A stretch of DNA of 64,000 nucleotides. Source: Dermanyssus gallinae. Its lineage: Eukaryota; Arthropoda; Arachnida; Mesostigmata; Dermanyssidae. Each line of letters starts with the position of its first letter. Position 1 is the stretch's first letter. The DNA lies in NCBI GenBank assembly GCA_003439945.1, contig QVRM01005422.1, positions 1 through 64,000 on the forward strand. The letters run 5' to 3'. The notes under the pieces were generated by a model, which saw only the letters and a program-made list of their open reading frames with translations, ran no database searches and was not told where the DNA came from. Both the position numbers and the translations under genes were made by a program. Positions 24,229-35,180 of the stretch are shown piece by piece.

Positions 24229-24541
24229 TGTGAATGTCTCCATATTAATTGGTCTGACCGCTTGTTGGAGCGGTCTGATACGCAATAAGTTGCGTAGAAC
24301 CTCGTTTGTTGGAGCGGTCTGGTAGCGAATCAAACACCTAGAGCCGCCCTACTTTACCGTGTCTGGCCCACGAGGGAGGCCACACGGCAAAAGAAGAAAA
24401 CGAAGTAGTAGATGTTCGAACGAGCTGTAAGAAGCGTGTGCACGTGTGAGACCCACTCTGAAACTGTTTTGTAAAAATAAATACAGTTTTAGTATACGTA
24501 TCGCTTGACGTGTGTTCATTCGTCAGTAGTGATCTGTGACA
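24229..24541 (+). repeat. 5' LTR of the BEL/Pao element
   Basis: The LTR begins TGTGAATGTCTCC and ends ATCTGTGACA (TG...CA, 313 bp). The same sequence recurs, split, at 28357-28422 and about 31921-32140. It contains an imperfect internal duplication (ttgttggagcggtctg, twice) and an AATAAA at about 24477. The sequence left of it, GCCATT(CT), matches GCCATT(TT) right of the 3' LTR, a likely target duplication offset by two bases. Confidence 0.9.
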
Positions 24542-24545
24542 TAAT

Positions 24546-24563
24546 TGGCGCCCAACCGCCTCT
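24546..24563 (+). promoter_or_regulatory. primer-binding site of the BEL/Pao element
   Basis: TGGCGCCCAACCGCC starts four bases after the LTR. TGG complements the tRNA 3' CCA end, which supports the LTR boundary and plus orientation. The tRNA identity was not resolved. Confidence 0.8.
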
Positions 24564-24847
24564 TGTGAACCGCTCGGCTCCGGTTTCTAGCCAACCGGCA
24601 GCATAAAAATCGTTCGTCGAGATCGATTGTGTGCCAATACTGGCAATTTTGATCAATTATACAGCGCTGTGAGCTATTTGCTCCGGATGAGGATCATTTC
24701 GTCGAAGTACTTGTTTCGTTAGTTAGATTGCATAAAACGGCAACAACAACCGCAACCGCGGCAGGAAACCGTCGGTAGCTGCAGGAGTAACTTACTCTGT
24801 TTCAGCTATTGTGACTTTGTTCAGAACATCGGTCTTCCCGTCTGACA

Positions 24848-26133
24848 ATGGAAACAGCGAAACAACTACGAATTCGCAATCTACGTGCGTTGCCACGCAA
24901 GACCGTAAATGACGCAGTTAAAGCCGTGCAGAGTGACGCTGCCGCTACCGAGCCAGCGTTGCTACAAGCACATCTCAAAAGAATCAACCGTCTTCGCACA
25001 GAACTAGTTAACTACGACAACAGTTGGATGGACCAAGTGGTAGACAGTGGACTGTCAAATGAAGCCGTTGAGAAAGAGCACAAGACAGCCCAAGCATATC
25101 AAGAGAAACTTGATTATATTCAAGCCGTCATCGAGGCGCGGATAATATCAGAACCGCGGCCATTCAAGAGCGAGGAGATGAATAACGGAACTGCTGCGGC
25201 GGCGTTGATGGAACGTCTTGTGTCGGTGCAGGAGCAGCAGAACTCTCAATTACCTCCAATCAAGATTCGGCGCTTCGGTGGTGATATCACGCAGTTTGTG
25301 CAATTCTGGGAAGAATTTAAAGCCGCTTGCATGACCGCCTCCATCTAAACGACACTTATCGCTTTAAATACCTCCGAGATCACCTGGATGGAGAACCAGC
25401 AAAAGCGTTGCAAGGGATGCCGCCAATGGGAGATAACTATCAGAGAGCTATTCGTTATTTGATTCAAAGGTATGGTAACTTAGAGACAATCGTTACGGGC
25501 GTATGTATGAATATGTTGGCACTTCCAAAGGTACAAAAGGTATCAGACTTAGGTTGCTTTAACGAGTTGTTGGATAAACTCAATAATTATTTAATGACGT
25601 TGGATACCATGAATTATGAACCTAAAAACTATGCCGGTATGATATAGTCAGTATTGCTCCGCTCGTTGCCTGATCAACTTGTTCTCCGATACCTGGCGTC
25701 CATAGAAGACAACTATGACCTCAGTGCCATCGATCCAAAGACACCACTCCCCTCGCTTGCTGACACAGCTAAGCTGCCAGTGCAGTTGGTCCGCCGTTTC
25801 AATGACCTACGTTCATTTTTTGCGAAGGAGATATGCACCCGCGAGCAGCAAATACGGCTCAGTCAGACAGGTGAAAGTTCACAACAGCCACAGCACTGGA
25901 AGGGTAGTGGCCGTCAAAGCCAGGGCGCATCGAGCGCAATGTTGCAACTAAACTCTCGCGACAGCGGATCCAGCAACAACGGTTTGCCTGTTCCTCCGAC
26001 TCATAGCAATCACAACAGAGGCAGACTGTCGGCCGTTAGCACAAACAACAAAGACAAAAAGCGTGAGCCATGTCTATTCTGCGAGGGTCCCCATTACCAT
26101 CATTGCAAGCAAAATATATCACTGGATATATAA
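24848..26133 (+). pseudogene. BEL/Pao gag, frameshifted
   Basis: Starting at ATG 24848, the first frame (166 codons) is helical and charged (LRIRNLRALPRKTVNDAV, then LPPIKIRRFGGD, ITQFVQFWEEF). This is the DUF1759-type Pao capsid, where 'LP.I....F.GD...F..FW..F' is the family signature. A frameshift near 25340 moves to 25327-25647 (RFKYLRDHLDGEPAKALQG). After a stop at 25648 it continues to 26133 with ALIQ/L..L-type capsid remnants and a zinc-finger beginning, CLFCEGPHYHHCK. The C-terminal half of the knuckle region is cut off, so protease and RT do not follow. Two breaks (one frameshift, one stop) make it inactive. Confidence 0.85.
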
Positions 26134-26954
26134 ATAGAAAAATCAGTGTAGGCCTCGTTGCAGCCAAGGCTAGACTCACGCCTATCAAGGCCTTGCAACA
26201 GATGACTACTCCGCGAAAAAAGTTAGTTGCGGCGCTTTGTACAGCGCGACTTGTCGACTTTGTAGCAAAGCATGTAGGCCTCAACAACGTAGAAAAGTTT
26301 CTTTGCTCAGATTCTATGAACGTTCTTCACTGGATTTACGGTGACAATCCGGAAAAGCACGGGGTCTTCATTTGCAACAGACTAAAGGAGATTTTGAAAC
26401 TATCTACGCCGACACAGTGGGCACACATTGACGGAACCAGCAACCTTGCCGATTTACCTTCTCGAGGTTGTGACATCGTCAAGCTAGACAGCTCGACAAC
26501 TTGGCGGGAAGGTCCGGCATTTCTCCGACAGCAAAATAACTATGCACGATCCCAAAAGTCAGCTTCCAGCAACGCGGAAAGTTTCACTCTCCATGTGCAA
26601 AGCGAATATTCAGCTTTTGATCTCACAAAATATTCGTCTCTGACAAAGGCAATCCGTGTATACGCCACTTTGATGCGCTTTATTCGACGACTCCGTAGCA
26701 AGGCGCGCCGGGGGGGGGACGCTAATCTATGCGGTTCAACCCTGTCACTCACGACATTGCCGCTACAATCTGCTGAAATACACACAGCAAAGTGCGAGTC
26801 AATTAAAAGATCACAACAAAGGTGTTTTGCCTCAGCAAAAGCACAACTGCTCAATGGCAAAACATGTGTTGATCCGCGTATCGCAGCTTTTAAACCATTA
26901 ATTGACCATGGAGGCTTCATCAGAGTAGGGGGGTCGCCTAGAGAATATGGATAA
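26134..26954 (+). pseudogene. BEL/Pao pol remnant: RNase H region (protease and RT deleted)
   Basis: After a deletion that removed protease and RT, an open frame (26070-26954) resumes in the RNase H-like part of Pao pol. It shows SVGLVAAKARLTPIKAL (where relatives have ...SK.RVAPLK), LVAALCTARLVDFV, FLCSDSMNVLHWI and HIDGTSNLADLPSRGC (relatives: VPS..NPADLASRG). The frame ends where the integrase zinc region should begin (RVGG). The loss of RT leaves the element unable to move itself. Confidence 0.8.
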
Positions 26955-28131
26955 ATGATTTGAAGTGCGGCATCCTGTTCTCCTTGCCGACGACCATCGA
27001 ACTCGCCTTATAATCGAGGATGCACATGTAAAAGGGGTGCGTCACTAGCGCACGGACATTGTATTGACAAACCTCGCCAAACGTTCTGGATCCTCCGGTC
27101 TCGGCAGTTAACCAAAAGCGTTATCCACTCGTGTTCGATATGTGCCCGTGAGCGGGCGCAACCGGGAGGAGCAATCGAAGCTCCATTACCAGCCAGAGGA
27201 TTGATGGTCTTACGACGGCATTTAAACACGTCGGTCTTGATTACCTCGGGCCATTCACGGTTCGTCAAGGAAAGGTTAAAGTGAAAGTGTGGATAGCATT
27301 GTTCACATGTAGTGTGACAAGGGCATTACATCTCGAGGTTGTGATAGATTTCACTGGAGCTAGCTGCATTGATGCTATAAAACGTTTCGTTGGGTGTCGT
27401 GGTTTACCTGACACTATAAATTCGGACAACGGACTAAACTTTGTTCGAGCAGCGAAAACTGTCCGTTCCCTATGGGAAGCATTAAAGAGTCCCGAAGTTC
27501 AACAATATTTCGGGTCTTCGGAAATTAAGTGGCACTTTAACGCACCAAAGGCCGCTTGGTGGGGTGGCCAATTCGAGCGATTGGTTCCTGTGGTAAAGGA
27601 TTGCATCAAGAGGCTCGTCAAGGCTCACTTGCTGCCACTGTTTGCATTCCTTACACTGATCAAGGACATTAAGGCCATAATCAACTCCAGACCTCTTACC
27701 CATATACCGGACTCACCAAGTGAGAACGTACCACTAACCCCACTCACTTTGTAGCGTCTCGAGTTCCGATCGCGCTACCCTCGGGAGATATGACGCAGCA
27801 AGGTGCTCGAGGCGATAATCTTGTAAAGATGTGGCGGGCGCGCCAATAAATTCCTAACTTATTTTGGCGCAGGTGGCGCAACGAGTACGTTTTATACCTG
27901 CGAAGCGGTCACAAGCGGCTGGGTGCGTCCGGCAATGAGCTTAGAGTTAGGGATGTCGTAATTATCCATCAGGACAATGCACCAAGGCTCCAATGGCGAC
28001 TTGGACGCATTTCAAAGATGATCAACGGTGTGGATGAAGCGCCTCGCTCCTGCGAAGTCGACACTTCCAAAGGGCCACTTCGTCGAGCGGTGCAACATCT
28101 ATACAGGTTGTTCGAGCTCGGAGAGAGCTAA
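26955..28131 (+). pseudogene. BEL/Pao integrase with DUF5641 tail, broken
   Basis: Decayed HHCC zinc-binding residues lie at 26960-27180 (HPVLLADDH...DAH). The catalytic core runs from about 27230 to 27754. The first Asp lies in GLDYLGPF at about 27235, the second in NSDNG near 27420, and the Glu in AAWWGGQFERLV near 27560-27580, so the DDE set is visible. A stop at 27752 interrupts the frame. The segment 27850-28131 then encodes RNEYVLYLRSGHK and DVVIIHQDNAPRLQWRLGRI, the DUF5641 C-terminal domain typical of Pao integrases. Frameshifts between these parts show it is dead. Confidence 0.85.
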
Positions 28132-28635
28132 CTGATGATCGTACCGTCATAGTGTGCCATTCATCTTATACTTGTGCCATTATTCTTGAGTCATTATTTT
28201 AAGAACGCCTAACAGGATTGTCTCTGAGTAAAGCCTAACTTTGTTGATAGGTATCGCACCCTATTTTCATTTTAACAGTTTCACATATACTGGCGGTGTA
28301 CAACAAGTTTCCTTCTCTGAACGCTATAGCTACATCGCATGAAACTCCGGGAGTGTTGTGAATGTCTCCATATTAATTGGTCCGACCGCTTGTTGGAGCG
28401 GTCTGATACGCAATAAGTTGCTTCGAAGGCTTTCTGGGAGGTTTCGGTAATGCATGATGCACATGCGCCACTAGCAGCCTGCGTGACTAGTGTGAGATTC
28501 GCAAACCCACTAAACCCGGATTCCTCCCCACCCCCCCAGGCTCGGTATTACTTTGGCATTACATCGAAACCGTGGGAGAGGCGTCTCTGCCGTTCTCCTT
28601 CAATCAGCTCTATCCCTGACTATCATCCCGCATGT

Positions 28636-29187
28636 CTACCTGCGGTTGGATAGGGGGATGCCATTTTGTAATCCGTCCTGTGAGGGTGCGTCGAGACCAT
28701 GAGGGCCTGGCTGCTCCCCACCCCCTCCCCCCTCCCTCGGCTCCTCGTCTCGACCACTCTCCCGAGAGACCCGCTCAAACCTCTCCCGCCTGGCCGTTTC
28801 CTTGGCTGTCTTGACTGTCAAAACAGCGTCGAACAAGTTTGTCGCCTCCCTCCATGCCTCCGCCGAAGTCATCATATGGGAGACCACCTCCTTGATGGGT
28901 CGGCCTCTCACAGCGGTTGGTGCTGCGTCCCGTGCTTCCCTGAGAGCATCACACCGCAGAACAGTATGCTCTACGTTGTCTGTTTCTCCAGAGTCGCACA
29001 GTACGCTGATGGCCTTCTTGATCCTTGACAGGAACTGGCCGTGTCCGGTCAGAACCTGAGTCGTCCAGTAGGAAATCTCCCCGTGTCGGCGGTCATACCA
29101 TGCCCTGAGGTCCGGTATCAGACTCTTGGTCCAGCTCCCTGTGGTCACACCGGGTTTTACCTGCGCCCATTCCTCATGCCAGGCCAA
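28636..29187 (-). pseudogene. R1-like ORF2 C-terminal region
   Basis: This frame contains SYWTTQVLTGHGQF and a C-x(9)-H-x(4)-C type motif (CDSGETDNVEHTVLRC), matching the C-terminal Cys/His knuckle that follows the RT thumb in R1-clade LINEs. It overlaps the RT frame by about 30 bp and is offset from it, so a frameshift separates them. Confidence 0.7.
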
Positions 29188-30521
29188 TATGGTGGCACTC
29201 CTGGCCCTGGTGAGATCCAGATTTCGTCTAGATACATTTTACTTCGTTCAGCCACTAGGAGGTCCCATGGCAGCATTTTGGCTAGGACCAGGAGAGCTTC
29301 GGTCGAGACTGTTCGATACGCCCGGCTTACCCTGATTGCCAGCGTTCGTTGGGTCGACCTTAGTGCCCCCCTATTTTTCGCCGTCCGCATGTCCATGTCC
29401 CCCCAGACTGGGGCTGCGTATAGCGCCGTTGATTCGGCCACCGAGGCCAGGAGCCTTCTTTTCACCTCAGCCACCCCACCGACCCTAAGCATGATCCGCG
29501 CCAGGTTCAGGGAGACCCTTTGGGCCTTTTCGGCCACGTACTTAACGTGTGCCGATCCGGTCAGTCCGGTGTCTAGCATGACCCCAAGGTACTTTACCTT
29601 CTTTCTGATTTCTATCGGGTGGCCCGCCATCACGAGGTTAATGCCGGTCGTCCTCTTTCTGCCTGTTAGGTACATCGCCTCCGTCTTGTCGGGTGCCAGT
29701 TTCAAGTGATGGGACTCCATCCACTCGGACACCATTGACAAGGCCTCATTGGCGGCGCTCTCCAGGGCTCTTTCGGTTCTGGCCGTTATCATGAGTGCAA
29801 GGTCATCGGCGTACGCCAACGTCTCCACCCCATACGGGAGACCTGGGATCTCGAGCACCCCGTCGTAAGCTATGTTCCAGAGCACGGGCCCTAGAATCGA
29901 GCCCTGTGGGACTCCGGCAGTAACCTCGTACTCCTGCCCCCCTGCAACCAAGCCTCTGTCATCCAGGTAGGATGAAATCATTCGATGGAGGTAGAGGGAA
30001 AAGCCCTTCCTCTTCATCGCCTCCACAATTACTTTCCAATTCATTGTATTGAAGGCATTTTTGACATCCAGGAGGATCAGGAGCACGAATCCCCTTGTTT
30101 TAGGGGTCTTCATAGTCTCCTCACCCGCCCGTTTCAGAACCTTCTTTAGAGCCCCTAATGCGGATCTGCCCTTCCGGAAGCCGTACTGGGCATCTGATAG
30201 GGCGTTCTTTTCCTGAATCTCGTCGTTTAGTCTCTTGACTATAACGTTCTCCAGGGGCTTACCCATGGCGTCAATGAGGCATATGGGCCGGTAAGCCGAA
30301 GGCCCCGTCTTCCTCCCGGGTTTGGGGATTAGAACCAGGCTTGCCCTTTTCCACAGCCTCGGGAATCTCCCCTCTCTCAGAAGCTTGTTGGCAAGGTCTT
30401 GGAAGACCTTAGGCCACCTTTTGACCAGTAGCCTCGCTACCTCTGGGGGAATTCCGTCTAGGCCGGTGGCTTTACCGGTTGCCAACCGATTCCGGGCTTG
30501 TTCGACCTCCTCCAGCGTCAC
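29157..30521 (-). CDS. R1-like reverse transcriptase, open over 454 codons
   Basis: Order: ARNRLATGKATGLDGIP (entry block), YRPICLIDAMGKPLE, YGFRKGRSALGAL, motif A LLDVKNAFNTMNW, motif B AGVPQGSILGPVLWN, motif C LAYADDLALM with intact YADD, the motif D/E region KVKYLGVMLD, then the thumb (GALRSTQRTLAIRVSRAYR). The RT would copy the element's RNA at a nicked target (target-primed reverse transcription). The frame is long and all catalytic Asp are present, but it is cut off from its endonuclease and C-terminus by frameshifts. The ORF start is arbitrary, because ORF2 began upstream. Confidence 0.85.
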   Translation of the reverse strand: MTLEEVEQARNRLATGKATGLDGIPPEVARLLVKRWPKVFQDLANKLLREGRFPRLWKRASLVLIPKPGRKTGPSAYRPICLIDAMGKPLENVIVKRLNDEIQEKNALSDAQYGFRKGRSALGALKKVLKRAGEETMKTPKTRGFVLLILLDVKNAFNTMNWKVIVEAMKRKGFSLYLHRMISSYLDDRGLVAGGQEYEVTAGVPQGSILGPVLWNIAYDGVLEIPGLPYGVETLAYADDLALMITARTERALESAANEALSMVSEWMESHHLKLAPDKTEAMYLTGRKRTTGINLVMAGHPIEIRKKVKYLGVMLDTGLTGSAHVKYVAEKAQRVSLNLARIMLRVGGVAEVKRRLLASVAESTALYAAPVWGDMDMRTAKNRGALRSTQRTLAIRVSRAYRTVSTEALLVLAKMLPWDLLVAERSKMYLDEIWISPGPGVPPYWPGMRNGRR

Positions 30522-31129
30522 CTCCGGAATGTTTTCCGAGGTGACCTGGAGGAGGTCGGGTGACCGAGAACTCCTCGTTTTCTCTCCGCGGCTGTGCCGG
30601 AAAAAGACCGGTTACAGTCTCCCGCAGCACATCCGGGAGGAGTTTCGGGGGAGGTCTCCGGAGTTTGGCCATAACTATTCGGTACGGCAGGCCCTATACG
30701 TCGCTCTCCACCGCGTCTATCAGCTCTTTCTCCGCTCGGGCTTTACTTTTGGCGATGAGTCCTCGGAGTCTCGATCGAGCAGCCTTGTACTCCGTCAATT
30801 GGGATTCAGCTCTTGCGGTCTCTCGCTCCCCGTAAAATCCCACCCGTCGTTTTCTTTGCGTTAACCAGCTGCGTGTTCTCGTGAAAATCCTATTTAGCCT
30901 AATGCAAGCCCTGCGGGCAGCTGCGATCCCTTTGTTTCACCAGTAATTAGGAGGGTGGCGGCTTCCATGGTGTTGTGAGGGAGCAGCTTTCTCGCATGCT
31001 GTAGAGAGTATGCTAATTATTTTATATTCATCCCCCACCGTGTCTCCCAGTTGTTTGCAACCCTCGTCTATTTCAGCCACTAGAATCTTGGCGTCAAGTT
31101 TCCCGCATCTGCCATCTCTTACAAGGGGG

Positions 31130-31787
31130 CGGGGCGAGGGCCACCTCGGGGGTACTGATGGTGAAACAGATGTATCTGTGGTCACTCATGGTCTCCTCCG
31201 TTTCCCTCACCCTCCACTCTACCACCAGTGGAAAGGCCGCCTCATTGACCATTGTTAGGTCAATGAAGGCCGTCTGGCTCCCCCTGGAAAAGGTGGGGAC
31301 CCTTTAAGTCATTAAGAACCATTAGACTTTTTTTAGCCATCCACTCCTGTAGAGTTTGGGCCCGTCTAGTTGTGGTTCGGCTACCCCATGCTATGCTGGT
31401 TGCGTTAAAATCCCCGGTGATCACTACCCTCTTACCTGCATGTGCCCCCGCGCTCTGGGCAAGTTCCTCGAGAAATTCCTCGAATTCCTCCTCCTCCCTG
31501 TTGGGAGGGAAGTAGCAGCTATAGATGACCCCTACCCGGTCAATCTCCAGCCAGGAGAACCCCCTCCCCGACCCCCCGCCCCTAATCGCGAGGTTTCTCT
31601 CGGAACCCGTCCACCAGATTGCGGTATCCGCCTCTGCGTCAGATACCCAGTCTGCCTTCCGCCTAGTGATCGCTATGTTTGGCTCGGAAAGCAGGCAGAG
31701 GCCTATGGACTCTCTGCCTACTATCTCATCGAGCATGTCGTGCGCCGCCCTGCAGCGGTTAAGGTTTACCTGAAGTATCTTTAACAT
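31130..31787 (-). pseudogene. R1-like AP-endonuclease domain
   Basis: The frame opens with MLKILQVNLNRCRAAHD, the hallmark of R1-clade endonucleases, then LCLLSEPNI, GRGFSWLEIDRVGVIYSCY and the VVITGDFNATSIAWGS loop. It breaks near 31260 and resumes as FIDLTMVNEAAF, ending in the ...DHRYI catalytic block near 31160. This enzyme would nick chromosomal DNA to prime reverse transcription. Inactive through the frameshift. Confidence 0.8.
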
Positions 31788-32140
31788 TGGTCGGATAAAG
31801 GGCCCCTACCTACTAAGTTCCAATCACCCTTTCCGTCCTCTGCTGGGATAACGGTTTTCTTCTTATTTTTAGCCTCCTTGTCTTTATTCCCCTTTTTATT
31901 GCTCTTCTTGGTTCGTGCTGAATCAGACACCTAGAGCCGCCCTACTTTACGACCGTGTCTGGCCCACGAGAGGGAGGCCACGCGGCAAAAGAAGACAACG
32001 AAGTAGTAGATGTTCGAACGAGCTGTAAGAAGCGTGTTGCACGTGTGAGACCCACTCTGAAACTGTTTTGTAAAAATAAATACAGTTTTAGTATACGTAT
32101 CTCTAGGCGTGTGTTTATTCGTCAATAGTGATCTGTGACA

Positions 32141-32280
32141 GCCATTTTAGCAGTGCTATTTTGTTATGTTTTGTGAATTTATTATGTATACCCAAATGTG
32201 TGTAGGGCTGTAAATGTCGTATTTCTGACAAGAGTAAATTAAAACCGGTTTAGGCAGGGTCTATCCGGTAAAAAAATATT
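32141..32280 (+). pseudogene. probable continuation of the SPT2-like retropseudogene 3' UTR
   Basis: Immediately after the BEL 3' LTR the sequence repeats GCCATT, as found left of the 5' LTR, and continues as AT-rich non-coding DNA that ends near a short A-run ('ggtaaaaaaata', about 32269). I infer this was contiguous with 24170-24228 before the BEL insertion. Confidence 0.45.
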
Positions 32281-32284
32281 AATT

Positions 32285-33900
32285 TTTTCAATTTAATTCA
32301 CTCAGATTGAGTATAGTAAACAGTTCAAAGGTGTTTCTTCATTACACTCTGTCAAAAAATAGTGCAAAGTTTTTTTGTCCAGCGCTGTGCATTCCACTGC
32401 ATGGTACTTGGTACACCTCTGCAGGCAGATCCGGCAGGTGCACAGCTTATACTTCTCGTGAAAGACTGCGTTTGAACATACCAGGTAGTCACTTCTGGGC
32501 ATGACGCTGCGTGGTACCTGGCGCAAAAGTTCCCGCACCTACTGCAAATACAGGTATCACACGGGACAGGAAAACCTAATGTTTCGCAGAGAATGTGGTG
32601 ATACCCATGAACCGCAAACGGTGTTACTATATTCCTATTGGTCCTGTTAAGTCCCTTCCACGAGTCGTTGGTCATTGCACCCGTATCATAGAATTCAGGG
32701 TCGATTTTTGCCATCTTCCGCTCCCATAAGCTAATGAACTCTAAGTAAGCTGAAGTAATCGGAAGGTCGAAACGTCGTTCAAGATCTTCAATAAAAAGCG
32801 GCGTGTCACCCAACAGGTAAACTAATCTGTTTCGTGCTGAGCGGTGCAGCCCCATGACACGTTTGAGAAATGCTGGCTTTATACGATCGAGCACCTCGAG
32901 CTGCGACGCCGAAAGGTACTCCCAGATTACTTGAATTCCGTATGCAGCAACAGATCAACTTTCATCTCAAACAAGGCCATTGCTGACTGTAGCGATAGCT
33001 TCGATGGCGTCTGCACCCCAACACTCGCAATCAAGGCTCGCCTGACCCTGTCCTTAAGGTGTTCTTTGAAGCATATGTCGTTGGTAGGTAGCACCACCCT
33101 CAAGTACTTGAAGCTATTTACATACTCAAGGGTCGTTGCCCCTATACAAAGTGGGTCAGATTCGCCTAGTCGCCCTCCCCGGCGGAATTTCATAGCTTCA
33201 GTTTTATCAAGGTTGATTGTCAGGCCGGTGTTTTGTTCGTACGCGGAGAGTCTTGCCAGTGCCTGTTGGACATGAAAACGACTTCTTCCGAAAATGACAA
33301 GGCCATCTGCATACAGCAACGTTTTGGCGTGAGAAGTAGATCCTTGGACTCGGAATGGCAAGTCATTCAGCAGCAGGGAGAATAGCAGAGGACTCAGATT
33401 ATCGCCCTGTGCGACTCCGGTCGTTTGGGAAAACGGCGGGAGCTGGGACACGCCGTCATCGATACTCACTGAGTTTTCCTGAAGCATAGCCTTGGTTAGC
33501 CGTAGCATGTTGAGCGGAACTCCGCACTCAGCGAGCTTTATCAGGATCTTGTCTCTGGGCGCCGTGTCGAACGCAGATTTGAAATTGACGTATACTGCGT
33601 AGAGTGCCTGTTTCGGCCGGCTAATGGAGCTGCGCACTTCGCTTAGTAATAGGTTGCATGCTGTGATTGTTGAACGCCCTGTGCGAAAACCGTGCTGTTC
33701 GTCCGGTATGATGCCGCAGTACTTTAAGAAGGTGCTGAGCCATCGAGTGATAAGGAGTGTCAGGAGTTTATAACAGCAACTTTTCTTCGCAATTGCCCTC
33801 GCGGATCACTTTTCCCCTTTGGTATGATGATAAGCAGTGCATCACGCCAGGTTCGTGGTAGACGCCCCTGACGGAGGCAGGCATTGAGTGAACTTGTCCA
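32285..33900 (-). pseudogene. LINE L-B reverse transcriptase and C-terminal zinc module
   Basis: 33637-32927 contains motif A (YVNFKSAFDTAPRDK), motif B (GVAQGDNLSPLLFS) and motif C reading YADG instead of YADD (LLYADGLVIFG), so a catalytic Asp is lost. Just upstream, 33720-33640 holds the EQHGFR.GRST block. 32894-32352 carries the thumb (PAFLKRVMGLH), NRLVYLLGDTPLFIEDLE and the C-terminal HGYHHILC...CDTCICSRCG..CARYHAASC module. A frameshift lies near 32930. It belongs with the endonuclease and ORF1 upstream on the same strand. Confidence 0.85.
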
Positions 33901-34199
33901 ACAAGGAGTCATGCCAGCCGCCGCCGAACTCAGTCCAAGCCAGCTGCTTTGTTTGGCTGGAGTCTTTCCGTAGAGCGTAGCACTTCCACTACGGAGAACT
34001 CTGCTGCCAGGTCATCGCGCATAAACGATGTGAGTTCATCCCATGCGCTATCGAACAAAAGAACTTTGCTGGGAATGGTATTTGCGCTTGCATACATTTC
34101 TCTGAAGTGCTCTATCAAGACAGCGGAGTTTATAGGACACGAAGTCGATTTCACCCGTTTAATCCACCTGTAGGGCTCCTTGACTGCCTGTTTCAGAAG

Positions 34200-35180
34200 C
34201 TTCTCTTCCTAACGTTCAAGATATTGCCGTTGCGCCATCTTGGAGTTCGTCTATACAAACTCTTGAGCAGGTTACAGAGCGGCATCATGCACGGGTATTG
34301 TTTAACCAGCAGACGGGCACGGAACTGCGCCACGGAGGCTAGTCTACAGCTTGTATTGAACCATGGCCGTTGTCGACGCGGGCTCGGTGCACAGACCCCG
34401 TGTACGATTCAATGTCCGGGTCACGCTGTACCGGGAATAACGCTGCAAGCTTTGGGCCAAACTTTTTTGAGTCCAGTGCTTTAGCCAACCCAGCGTTCCC
34501 TCGCAGCGGAGTCTCCATTTGAGGGAGTAACATTTCGACTCCTACTGGGACATGCCATTTAAAGTTACCACTTTTATGTAGCGGGTTGCTTTTTCCAATA
34601 TAATAAGTTCTCTCCGAGTCAACGTTGGATGCAAATATATCAATTACCGAACTTCCCATAAAGCATTCAAACGTCGGGACATTCGTATCGGTAGTCAGAC
34701 TGCAGCCGAAATCATCGAGCATCGCGAGAAGAGCGCGAGTACGCGAATCATTAGGTTTGTCAACCCTCGTGTTAAAGGCGCCTGCCACTAACAGCGAAAA
34801 TCCAACTGAGGGGAGAACGTGGATAGCCCGTGTGATTTTGTCAATCAACACCGTTGTGTTCTCGGCGTTCGATAATCGGACGTAGGCTGCCACAATGTTA
34901 CATCGGTTACCCCGAAGTACTACTGTATCATCTTCAGCCAATGCCACACTGATCTCGCCTACTCTCTTGTTATACAGTACGGGCACGCCGCCGCTAGGGC
35001 GGCCTCGGCTAGCACGTATGACTGCCGGCGAGTGAGCGGGGTAGAAACCAGGCACGTCAAACGACTTGGTCTCCCAAGTTTCGGTTAGAATAATGACATC
35101 GATATCGACGATGGCAGTGGAAGGAAGAAGTCCTAGGGCGCTACGTTCCACTGGACAATTGTTATCTTATCGAAAACATC
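34200..35180 (-). pseudogene. LINE L-B AP-endonuclease domain
   Basis: IVQWNV near 35150 starts the domain. The 270-codon frame that follows shows DVIILTETWETKSFDVPGF, RGRPSGGVPVLYNKRVG and FSLLVAGAFNTRVDKPND. In this last motif the catalytic-loop GDFN has become GAFN, losing the catalytic Asp. It continues as SSVIDIFASN and ends near HKSGNFKWHVPV, where an SDH-type motif would be expected. This is a typical APE-type LINE nuclease, disabled. Confidence 0.8.

Larger units (their letters stand above)
28423..31920 (-). mobile_element. R1-clade LINE inserted in the BEL 3' LTR
   Basis: From right to left: a Lys/Arg-rich ORF1 end (about 31920-31800), the ORF2 endonuclease (31787 to about 31130), RT (30521-29157), a C-terminal Cys/His region (29187-28636) and about 200 bp of 3' UTR. 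The element is 5'-truncated within ORF1. No obvious target duplication flanks it; instead 33 bp of LTR are missing at the site. It is one of the better preserved LINEs here but is frameshifted between endonuclease and RT and near 29170. Confidence 0.85.
28357..32140 (+). repeat. 3' LTR of the BEL/Pao element, split by an R1-like LINE
   Basis: 28357-28422 equals the first part of the 5' LTR, up to 'gcaataagttgc'. From about 31921 ('aatcagacacctagagccgccc') to 32140 ('atctgtgaca') the remainder follows. A 33-bp stretch of the 5' LTR (the second half of its internal duplication) is missing at the break. The ~3.5 kb in between is a minus-strand LINE. Confidence 0.9.

Noticed and set aside
24229..32140. 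Interpreting the BEL/Pao element as an intact endogenous retrovirus
   Set aside because: Protease and RT are deleted, gag and integrase are frameshifted, no env-like frame is present, and the 3' LTR is split.
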